A stretch of 27,841 nucleotides of DNA from Penium margaritaceum (taxonomy: Eukaryota; Streptophyta; Zygnematophyceae; Desmidiales; Peniaceae). The translations under genes were made by a program, and so were the position numbers. Position 1 is the stretch's first letter. Every line of letters starts with the position of its first letter. The notes beneath the pieces are model-generated. The model worked only from the letters and a program-made list of their open reading frames with translations. It did not search any database and was not told the origin of the DNA. The stretch is taken from NCBI GenBank assembly GCA_023375785.1, contig SZWC01000508.1:57360-85200 (forward strand). Direction: 5' to 3'. Shown here piece after piece: positions 9,944-18,818 of this stretch.

Positions 9944-10584
9944 TGTTGTGCTTTGTGCCCATCCTGTACAATTTATTGTGACCACTCGGCCGTGTCCATA
10001 CGCGTGCAGATCCCTGAGGCAGGCGGCCCTGGTGACACCGGCGCGACGACAGGCGGCGGACTACCCGTCTGGAGCTGACCGACCACTGTTCCAGAGCCCC
10101 AGATGTCACCGGGACTCCTTGCTGTGCCTTCTACGTCTTGCAGGCGCCTTTCGGCGGACTGGGCATGAGGCCCATTTGCATGTTTTTGCATTGTATACTC
10201 GCTGTCAGTCGATGGATGCATGCATGTGACCAGTCGTTGCGTGCGTCTTTTGATTCTGCACGTCTAGGTTCAGACGGCGTAGGATTCTGACATGTGTGCG
10301 CAGAGTTACGGCCAAAACAGTGGTTTTGGGCCGGTTTTAGGACAACTCTTGGACTGCCGCGTGCGACACCCGCCGTGCGCCGCGGCAGGTATTTATGCCC
10401 TAGACCTGTCAGTTGTCATTTCTCTCTGCATATGCTATATTGAAGCATTCTGACACTTGGACTTGTGTCTCCTAGCCAAACCCTTGCCGTTGTGTGTACG
10501 ACCTGTGGCTGTCGTCACCGTCTGACTAGGCACTGACGCCCGGTCAGCGGCCGTGTTGCTAGGAAGCTTCTACGCACTTTCTCA
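9944..10584 (+). repeat. 5' LTR of copia B
   Basis: A 641-bp repeat beginning TGTTGTGCTTTG and ending CACTTTCTCA. It contains a TATA-like TATTTAT at 10390-10396 in a GC-rich context (GCGGCAGGTATTTATGCCC), also present in the 3' copy, which is a likely core promoter. The end is fixed by the PBS that follows. Confidence 0.93.
10390..10396 (+). promoter_or_regulatory. TATA-like element in the LTR of copia B
   Basis: TATTTAT within a GC-rich stretch, about 190 bp before the LTR end, and conserved in the 3' LTR. Position and context suit the LTR promoter, but no start site can be shown from sequence alone. Confidence 0.4.
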
Positions 10585-10596
10585 TGGTATCAGAGC
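10585..10596 (+). other. Primer binding site of copia B
   Basis: TGGTATCAGAGC starts at the first base after the 5' LTR and is complementary to initiator-Met tRNA. Confidence 0.93.
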
Positions 10597-11179
10597 AGTG
10601 AGACAGTTCTCACTAAGCTGCGCAGCAGAGACGCAGCAGAGCAGCAACAGTGAGAGTCACCGCTGCACCAGATCTTCAAGGACCTGTTGGAGACGGTCGT
10701 TCGCCGTCCGCGTACTCCACCCACCACGTGAGATCGCAGCTGCTGAGGCAGCAGCAGCAGCACGTACCGCCACGCAGAGGTGTGTGGCGGCTGCGGTGCG
10801 TGCAGCCGCCACTCCCGCCCACAGCCGCAGCAGCAGAGCAGCAGCAGCAGAGGCGGCGGCGGCAGCCGCGCAGCAGCAGCGCAGCAGCAGCGGCCGCCAC
10901 AGCACCGTGGCAGCAGCGGCGGCAGCAGCAGCGCAGCAGCAGCGTCGGCAGCAGCAGCGCAGGAGCGGCAGCGGCACAGCAGCAGCAGCGGCAGTCGTGG
11001 CAGCAGCAGCAGCGCAGCCGCCGCTACCACCGCTGCACACGCAGCTACGCAGCTGCTGCTGCAGCTGACAGCAAAACTGCAACAGCAACTGGGCGGAAGC
11101 TGCTGCGCAGCTTCCGCGGAGCTGGCGCGCGCCACCGCGCATCGGCAGAACCGTGACAAGAAAAAAAAGGAGGGGACGA
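10597..11179 (+). repeat. CAG/GCA-rich leader of copia B
   Basis: From about 10740 to 11060 this is dominated by GCAGCAG and GGCGGC triplet runs, interrupted by CG-rich bits. Several frames are open on both strands with Ala, Ser, Gln or Leu runs; these are by-products of the triplet repeat. Unlike the equivalent region of element C, it keeps many CG sites and few TAG triplets. Sister elements A and C also have long triplet-rich leaders at this position. Confidence 0.75.
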
Positions 11180-11253
11180 GCTGACGTCAGCATTGTTGGT
11201 TGCTGATGTCATCAGGTCGTGCTGATGTCAGCAACCACTTGCTGATGTCAGCA
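11180..11253. repeat. Four tandem palindromes (GCTGAYGTCAGC type) before gag of copia B
   Basis: GCTGACGTCAGC (11180-11191) is a perfect 12-bp palindrome containing TGACGTCA. Related copies follow at 11201-11215, 11220-11233 and 11240-11253 at about 20-bp spacing. Similar palindromes occur before gag of element C. They could act as RNA dimerisation loops or as bZIP-type binding sites; neither is shown. Confidence 0.75.
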
Positions 11254-11374
11254 TTACACTTAGCCAAGTTTTCAACCGAAAAGTCAAAAGTTGCCAGCGT
11301 TTCAACTCCGCGAGAAACGCAGACAGTTTTGGAATCCAGCAAACTTGACCTGTCGTCCCATAGTGAGCGGCGAC

Positions 11375-12358
11375 ATGAGTTCGCCCGACGACAAGGACAA
11401 GGGACCAGGTGATCCCGCCTCCTCTTCTTCAGGGGTATTGAGCCCTCGCTTGCAGGCCATTGAGGACCTGCGCAGCGAGCAGGAGGAGATGCGTCGTCTG
11501 CAGCGAGAGCAGACTGACGCGATCCGCACGCTGACTGAGCTCCTGCGCGCTCAGTCCACGGCTCCTCCGCGGATTTCCGAGGGAGCTGCCGGCGTTGCGG
11601 CCTCCACCCAGCACTTGGCTCAGGTTCCCGTGACAGGTGCCCCGCCTGCTTCACCTCCTTGTGTGGTTTCCCCACCACCTGCGGACCTCCTTGATGACGA
11701 GCCATTCATGCCAGGCTTCAAGTATGACTCCCAGGAGCGGGAGATTCGTCTTCTACAAGAGCGCCTCCGTCAGCTGCAGACGGGTATCCGACCTCCACCC
11801 GTGTCCCCGAGACAACCGTCACCTGACTTCCCCAGTGATCACCCCCTTCCAGGAGTTTTTCCCGTCACTCGTCCTCCTCAGCCTGCGGCTGCTCTCCCCA
11901 CGGAGCGGCAGCCAAAGGACTTTGAAGCACCACCTCCACGGTACATCAGCGAGGATGGATTTGACTGCTGGGAGATCCTGTTTAAGGTGTGGGCCACTTC
12001 TGAGGGAGTGTGGCCTTACTACTACAGCCCATACCAGTCTACAGATCCAGCACAGGTGCTGACAGCAGCCCGGGCCATGCGAGGGCCTTTCTACGCCATG
12101 CCACGCGAGACTGTCGTTGACTTCCGCCCCTTCCTCGGCGAGGCTGGCACAGGCACCGGAGTTGATCCTCGTGGAGGCTGGGATCTGGCGTTGTCCCTAC
12201 TGGCCGCAGAGACGCACGCCACGCGTGCGTCACACATTCATGCTTTCCACTCTCTCCGTCAGGGACCAGCGGAGCCTGCAGCGGATTACTGGCGACACGC
12301 CATGCGTATCTACACGCGCCTGGGGACCTCAGGGGGCACACAGCTGTGGGCGCTTTGA
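11375..12358 (+). pseudogene. Gag N-terminal and capsid part of copia B, frameshifted at its end
   Basis: Translation is taken from the ATG at 11375 (MSSPDDKDKGPG), because the frame upstream is leader sequence and this start is followed at once by an acidic head and a coiled coil (LQAIEDLRSEQEEMRRLQREQ). The capsid block has QPKDFEAPPP and WEILFKVWATSEGVWPYYYS, matching A and C. It ends at TGA 12356-12358 after TQLWAL. The related sequence continues in the -1 frame from the same spot, which fits loss of a single base near 12354. The product would form the particle shell. Confidence 0.88.
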
Positions 12359-14658
12359 TCATGCTCGGAGTTCGCCTGGAGTACACCGACATATTCACAC
12401 GGTACAGCGACGCTGCTCTCGAGCCTTTCTCAACCACCCTGCAGCTGCTCCCGTGGGCCCATCAGCTTTTCCTCCAGGTGACGTCGGCCCGCGAGGCAGC
12501 AGTAGCACATCAGGAGACTTCCCTCGTTGCAGCAGTCCTCACCTCACCACCATCTTCCCTCCTGCAATCACCCTCACCTTCCTCCATCCCGACCTCATCT
12601 TCCTCCTCCTCTTGGACCCCGTCTACACCCACGCAGACGCAGGGCGTTGCAGCAGCTGCCCAGGGGAAGAAGAAGAATAGGAAGTGCGGATTGAGTCAGC
12701 AGCAGTCGTCATCCAGTGGTAGCAGTGGCCGTTCTGTGCACTGCTACAACTGTGGAGGTGCCCATCGCTACACCGAGTGGCAGCAACCGCTCGACTGGGA
12801 GCGCATCACTCACGGACTTCAGGCTGCCCATGCTGCTCGCACCGCGTCCGGCACGTCGATCGCACACTCCTCTGGACGCGTGGCGACTACGACTGCAGCT
12901 GTCCCTGCATCCTCACCGGCGAGCAGCAGTGATCCAGACCCACGTGACCGCACCATCGCCGAGCTTCGTCATCTTCTGGCGCTTCGCATTCAGGGAGGTG
13001 CGAGTGTGTTGTCATCTTCGAGTGGGTCACAGACCGCTTGTTCGTCCGTCCTTGTGACTCGTGATGACACGTGTGGGGGAGCACAGTCTGCATGTGATGA
13101 TGATGGGCCTGACTGCATTGACTGGATTCATGAGTCTCACCTTCATGATGTACGTCGTTCATTCCCACTGACGGCTCAGCGTCCCTCTGATGCCGAGTGT
13201 TCTATTACTCGTTGTACAGTGACGTCCACCAGTCGTGACTCCGGTGGCACTTGGATCATCGATTCCAGTGCCACCTACCACATGACGTGTCGTCGTAGTG
13301 ACTTTGTGGTACTTGGTCCTGTCACGACTGTCCGTTCTGTTCGTACACGTTCTGGTCAGTCCTTACCGGTTCACGGTGTTGGGGTTGTATGCTTTGATGG
13401 TCTGTCTGGCCCCCTGTATCTCTCTGACGTGCTGTTTGTGCCTGATCTTGAGCTCAGTCTGCTGTCTGTGCGTGCCTGCACTCTGATGGGTCTCTCCGTT
13501 GAGCATACCGCTGATTCAGCGATTGTGACTGCTCTTGACACCCGTATCATTGTCCTGCGTGCTTCAGTCGTAGATGATTTGTACCGCATTGCTCGGCCCT
13601 CCTCCCCTTGCTCTCCCTCCTCCTCTGGTCGCGTTTTTGTCACTCGTGTTCTATCCCCAGAACACCAGAGGTTACTTCACCGACGTCTATGTCACGTGGG
13701 CTCCGACACTGTGTCGAAGCTCATCCGGACACAACCCGCTCTTGGTCTTGACGTGGCTTCTTTCGAGAAGCCACCCAAGACCGACTGTCTTTTTTGCGCT
13801 AAGGGTAAGATGCACTGGTGCACTTACCCTGATTCGCGTTCCCGAGCGCTGAGGCCCCTCGAGTTGGTCCACTCGGACCTGCTCGGTCCTCTCCCGGTCG
13901 AGTCGCTGTCCGAGAGGGGCCGGTATGTTCTGACGCCGACTGATGACTTCACCCGGATGCGGTGGGTCTACAGTTTGCGTCAGAAGAGCGACGCCGCACT
14001 TGCGGTTTGGCTCTGGCTCGTGATGGCTGAGCGTCAGTCTCGCCACACGCTACATACCTTTCGCTCGGATCGAGGCGGCGAGTTCCTCAGCGAGATGGAC
14101 TCCTTCTTTGTTGAGCACGGCATTTTTCACCAGGTCTCCGCTCCTTCTACCCCACAGCAGAACGGTGTATCTGAGCGTTGGAACCGCACCATGGAGGATG
14201 CGGTTCGCGCCATGCGGTCTGAGTGCGGTATCCCGGAGTCCTTCGCATTCGAGGGCTTCGCCTATATGACTTGGGTCTGGAACCGCCTTCCGCATGGTCC
14301 GCTTCCGGATCATGTTACACCGTACGAGCTCTGGTTTGGCCACCGTGCCGATCTTCGTCTCGCACGCGTCTGGGGATCCCTGGCCTCTGTCTGGTACACC
14401 GAGGACCAGCAGGGGTCCAAGGTCTCCCCTCGGGGTTGCTTGTGTGCCTTCATCGGCATCTCCCCGCGGTCGAAGGCCTGGCGCTTTTGGGACCCCACTC
14501 GCCGTCGTGTCATTGAGTCCCGTGACGCGTTGTTTTTTGAGTCACTCACATACCGTGATCTGACTTCGATCACAGCGTTCTCTGCAGCTCATTTCCCTTC
14601 CTGTGAGGGTCCTCGGCGGATGGGGGAGACCTCTTCGCCAGCGACCATTCCTTGCTAG
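12346..14658 (+). pseudogene. Gag C-terminus, protease and integrase of copia B
   Basis: The frame after the gag frameshift opens with LEYTDIFTRY, which aligns with SVYTDVFVHY of element C. A basic stretch and a knuckle CYNCGGAHRYTEW follow (12742-12780), with the last Cys replaced by Trp. The protease motif is WIIDSSAT, where the Gly after DS is Ser. The HHCC finger (HRRLCH...CLFC) precedes the integrase core: Asp 511 (LVHSDLLG), Asp 575 (RSDRGGEF), Glu 610 (QQNGVSER). The C-terminal GCLCAFIGISPRSKAWRFW and VIESRDALFFE blocks are present. The frame ends at TAG 14656-14658 and continues in frame after it. Confidence 0.92.
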
Positions 14659-16920
14659 GCTGATGTGTCCGCTCGAGTCCCCTCTCGATCTCCAGCACTT
14701 GATGATCCGGCTATCATTGCCGTTGGTCCAGAGATCCCGCCTGTCCAGCCTGCTTTGCACCCCACAGGTACCGCTGCTCCCACGCCTCCTCCTGCATCAC
14801 TCTCTGTGTCCACTGGCACCCCTGTTCTGGCGTCTGACCCAGCTCAGCCCACTCCTGTCTCTACGTCGGCTGACACTCCTGTCTCAGTGTCCGGGCCAGC
14901 CTTGCCCGCTGTCATTCCTAGCTCAGTGTCCCCCACACACGCATCTCCGCGCATGGCATCTCCGACTGCCTTGTCTCAGCCCTCACCAGCTGTGGTCGTA
15001 CCTTTCCCTGTGGTCGTACCTGTTCTTGAGCCTGAGATGTGCCCCTCGACCTCCGGTTACTCCCGTGAGCCCGGTGGTCGCCTTCGACCACTGGGTTATG
15101 GAGCTCAGCGAGTGTCGGGTTCCGGACCCAGACGTTCCTCTCGCAGCATCGCGAGCGGTGATCAAGGCACAAAGGCCTTAGGCGTGAGTGTCCGCACTGA
15201 GCTTTCAGAGGTACACCCAGCGTGCCCCATAGGGCACGACCTGGTCACTCGCGAGTTCCATATCGCCTGTGACGCAGCAGCTGATCTCGTGGCCGTCAGG
15301 CCAGACACTGAGGCGTGTGCACTTGCCACGCAGAGTTCCCCCTCTTTGGCGCCGGACCTGGGCACATTGAGGGAGGCCTTCTCATCGCAGGATGCTGATG
15401 CCTGGCGAGCTGCTTGCGAGAGTGAGCTTCGCACTATCCGAGAGCACGGAGTCTACGAGCTGATCGACCTTCCCCTTGGGAGGAAGGCGATTCAGGTCAA
15501 GTGGGTCTTTCGCAAGAAGGTGAAGTCGGATGGCTCACTGGAACGCTACAAGGCCCGCTTGGTCGTCAAGGGGTTCTCTCAGATTGAGGGAGTTGATTAC
15601 ACTGACACCTTTGCCCCTCTCGGCCGCATGACCTCAACTCGAGCTCTGTTCGGTGTAGTAGCTCAGCATGACTGGGAACTACACCAGATGGATGTGAACA
15701 ACGCGTTCCTCCATGGCTCTTTGGATGAGGAGATCTACGTGGCTCAGCCACCAGGTTTTGAGGATGGTGACAAGGTCTGGCGCTTGCACAAGTCCTTGTA
15801 CGGCCTCAAGCAGTCTCCACGGAGTTGGAACCGGGAGATCACTGGCACCTTGACTCGCGCAGGATACGTACAGAGCGAGGCAGACCCCTCACTCTTCATC
15901 CTACCGACACCCGAGCGGTTCACCGCCATCCTGGTCTATGTTGATGACCTTCTGATTGCGTCTCCGTCGCTGGAGGCCGTGAAGGAGGCCAAGGCTGTCC
16001 TGCAGACCGCCTATAGGATGAAGGACCTCGGTCCTGCATCGGTGTTTCTTGGTATGGAGATTGTGCGAGATCGCAGACATCGGACACTGTTGCTGCATCA
16101 GGCCCGATACGCACGAGTCGTGGCGGAGCGCTTTAGCGATCTCCTTGGTGCAGTGCCCACTGCTTCCACACCACTCACACCTGATGGGCAGGATGCCCTG
16201 AAGGCGGATGACCCTACACAGCTGGGGGAGATAATGGACGTGACCTTGTACCTCCGTCTTATCGGATCTCTGATGTACCTGGCCACTACCACGCGTCCCG
16301 ACATCGCGTTCGCCGTCAACCTCCTCGCTCAGTTCTCGCAGGCTCCACGTGCGAGAGCTCTTCACGCGGCTGTGCGAGTGGTACGGTACGTGGTCTCCAC
16401 GCCGTATCTCGGACTCTGCTTTCGTCGGCAGTGTTCGGTGGTCCTTGACGGCTACACTGACAGCGACTGGGCTTGGAGTCCTGACGGGCGGAGCCGCACT
16501 GGTTACGTGTTTCTGCTCGGTGGTACCGCTTTGTCTTGGCAAAGCGGGAAGCAGGGCTGCATCGCACGTAGCTTGTCGGAGGCAGAGTATGTGGCTTTGG
16601 GGGCAGGGGCTGCTGAGGCAGTTTGGTTGCAGCGCTTGTTTCTTGAGCTTGGGCAGTCAGTACCCGCCATTGTGCTGCGTTGCGACAACCAGAGTGCTCT
16701 CGCCATTGCGTAGAACTCTGGTGTTTTTCATGCTCACACAAAGCACATTGCGGTTGAGCATCACTTCGTTCGTGATCTGGTGAAGCGACGCGTGATCTCC
16801 ATCATGTGGGTTGGCACTGACTTGCAGCGAGCTGATTTCTTGACGAAGGCACTTGCACGCGGAAAGTTCCTAGTGGCCATTCGTTCTGTTGGGCTTCGCC
16901 CCGTGCGTGACAGTGGTTGA
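14659..16920 (+). pseudogene. Reverse transcriptase and RNase H of copia B
   Basis: This is the same frame as the preceding segment. A Ser/Pro/Val-rich linker comes first. RT follows with LPLGRKAIQVKWVFRKK, YKARLVVKGFSQ, VNNAFLHG, YGLKQSPRSWN and catalytic YVDDLL from 15937. RNase H has DGYTDSDWAW, SLSEAEYVALG, RCDNQSALAIA, then, beyond a TAG at 16711-16713, VEHHFVRD and RADFLTKALARG up to the natural TGA at 16918-16920. The TAG stands where A has Lys. The last 68 codons are therefore separated from the main frame. RT catalytic residues are intact. Confidence 0.93.
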
Positions 16921-17010
16921 GTGTGGGATGTACGTTGCCGTCTCATCTGTCTGTGTCACTCACTATGTGGTTGTACCAGTGCTGCACGCGTATGGACATG
17001 CGTAGCATCG

Positions 17011-17023
17011 GGTCATGGGGGAC
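17011..17023 (+). other. Polypurine tract of copia B
   Basis: GGTCATGGGGGAC directly before the TGTTGTG start of the 3' LTR, the expected plus-strand primer position. Confidence 0.8.
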
Positions 17024-17581
17024 TGTTGTGCTTTGCCGTTCCTGTACAGTTTACTGTGACCACTCGGCCGTGTCCATACTCATGCAGATCCCTGAGGCAG
17101 GCGGCCCTGGTTACACCGGCGCGACGACAGGCGGCGGACTACCCGTCTGGAGCTGACCGACCACTGTTCCAGAGCCCCAGATGTCACCGNNNNNNNNNNN
17201 NNNNNNNGATGGATGCATGCATGTGACCAGTCGTTGCGTGCGTCTTTTGATTCTGCACGTCTAGGTTCAGACGGCATAGGATTCTGACATGTGTGCGCAG
17301 AGTTACGGCCAAAACAGTGGTTTTGGGCCGGTTTTAGGACAGCTCTTGGACTGCTGCGTGCGACACCCGCCGTGCGCCGCGGCAGGTATTTATGCCCTGG
17401 ACCTGTCAGTTGTCATTTCTCTCTGCATATGCTATATTGAAGCATTCTGACACTTTGACTTGTGTCTCCTAGCCAAACCCTTGCCCTTGTGTGTACGACC
17501 TGTGACTGTCGTCACCGTCTGACTAGGCACTGACGCCCGGTCAGCGGCCGTGTTGCTAGGAAGCTTCTACGCACTTTCTCA
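17024..17581 (+). repeat. 3' LTR of copia B, with assembly gap
   Basis: This matches 9944-10584 on both sides of an N run at 17190-17207. Scattered substitutions and one 2-bp indel near the start distinguish the copies. It ends CACTTTCTCA and is followed by the GCACC duplication. Confidence 0.92.
17190..17207. other. Assembly gap (18 N) inside the 3' LTR of copia B
   Basis: Eighteen N bases replace the part corresponding to 10112-10210 of the 5' LTR, which is 99 bp. Filling it at that length would bring the 3' LTR to 639 bp against 641 bp for the 5' LTR. Confidence 0.95.
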
Positions 17582-17586
17582 GCACC
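17582..17586. repeat. Target-site duplication of copia B, right copy
   Basis: GCACC, identical to 9939-9943. It is followed by TGGTAAGT. Confidence 0.9.
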
Positions 17587-17663
17587 TGGTAAGTCAGGGG
17601 CATGGGGGCATGGTACATATTCATTCGCCAGTTCTCTATCCAACATGCCCTCATTCTGGCCGC

Positions 17664-17988
17664 ATGGCGGCCTCAACTTCGATCGGTTCGTCGAGCAAAG
17701 CTCGGCAAACCGTATACACTACACGTAGCACACGACATCAACTCTCGCCTGGCCCAGAGTACCTCAATCCCCTAACTGCCGACCCAAGTGTCGAGTATGT
17801 CGACCCCATGCACGTGCGGTCTTTTGCCGAGTGGGATGATGACATGAGAGAGCGCAACAAATCGGAGAGGCAGCAAGAAGCTGAACTGTTGGTATCTATG
17901 ACCCCCGGTTCCCATGACCCCAAGCCCGTCACGTACAAAGGTGGTAGAGCAGTGCGGGTCTATCCGGAACGCTACTACCCACCCAGTG
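17664..17988 (+). pseudogene. MULE transposase exon 1 (N-terminal region)
   Basis: This encodes a Ser-rich start (MAASTSIGSSSKARQ), then a charged region (FAEWDDDMRERNKSERQQEAE) and VYPERYYPPS. It ends at a good 5' splice site (AGTG|GTACGT), phase 1. I know no family motif in this part; its place upstream of the DNA-binding domain and the fitting splice phase are the evidence. A GTAAGT at 17589 suggests a further short upstream intron, but the nearest acceptor would make it only about 43 bp. Confidence 0.55.
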
Positions 17989-18221
17989 GTACGTGGTCAA
18001 TCCCTCTGGTCTCACATCATGGCCCGTGCCATTTCTGGTTTAGAGTGCCTCCTAGGTCAACCTGCGTCGACACCTAAGGCGAAGTCACGTAAGGAACAAG
18101 GCCCACCCCGCAAGCCCACAGTACCGTCGCACAATCGTAACCTTTTGCTGGCAGCATGTGACCCCGCAGTCCCGACTTGGGTGGCACTTGGTCTGAGGTA
18201 GTTTCTGTTGTTTTTGTGCAG

Positions 18222-18727
18222 GCACCTCAGACGAGGATGACGACGGTGATGGTGCGTAGTTCCCGGGTGGCATGGAATTCCAGACGATGGAGGAGTGCCG
18301 CTGTGCCATCGAGGATTACGCTGTCCAACAACGTTTCCCCCTCAAGTGGGAGAGATCTGAACCCAGGAGAATTGTTGTCCGCTACCGCAACCGCAAGAGC
18401 GATGGATGCCCGTGGGTCATCCGTGCTCGCATGTCCAGCAAGTCCAACAGCTACACAGTGTCTTCCTACGTGGAGGGACATAAGTGCACCCCGGGCCAGA
18501 CGAGGGGCAACCTGGCGCGGACAACCAAGTGGGTCCTGCGACGTATCCGGGACACGGTGGCTCGAGACCCAACCACTGACGCGAAAGCTCTGCGTGCGGT
18601 CATCGAAGCTGTAACACACGAGAAGGTGGGCTATCAGGTCATCTGGAGGGCGCGGGACAAGGCCCAAGAGGAAGTCATGGGGGAGAAGACCAAGTCGTGG
18701 GCTCTTTTCCCCACGTATTGCGCCGAT
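18222..18727 (+). pseudogene. MULE transposase exon 2 (DNA-binding domain)
   Basis: It starts with an acidic linker (TSDEDDDGDGA), then TAG 18257-18259, then the MuDR-type FPGGMEFQTMEECRCAIEDYA block. A zinc-binding CPWVIRAR...YVEGHKC segment follows, and an NLARTTKWVLRRIRD region. In families of this kind this region binds the terminal repeats. The exon ends at GAT|GTGAGT. Confidence 0.85.
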
Positions 18728-18818
18728 GTGAGTCCTGCTGCACTTTATGTCAAGTTCAGATGATAGAGGTTTTGTTCTTGCACCCAGAGTGATGTATGTA
18801 TTTTTTTCGCACATGCAG

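Larger units (their letters stand above)
9944..17581 (+). mobile_element. Ty1/copia LTR retrotransposon B, nested in the MULE
   Basis: This 7,638-bp plus-strand element has LTRs with TG...CA ends (9944-10584 and 17024-17581), a PBS directly after the 5' LTR, a polypurine tract directly before the 3' LTR, and a GCACC target duplication. The coding order is Gag, protease, integrase, RT, RNase H. The Gag is related to A and C, and the Pol is closely similar to A (same NNAFLHG, YGLKQSPR and YVDDLLIAS blocks). Defects are one frameshift in gag and two TAG codons in pol. Visible LTR differences are about 15 over some 540 comparable bases (about 3%). The 3' LTR carries an assembly gap. Confidence 0.95.

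Noticed and set aside
12330..12358. Programmed -1 frameshift in B gag
   Set aside because: The nearest candidate (AGGGGGC) does not meet the X_XXY_YYZ rule, and the shift lies within Gag.
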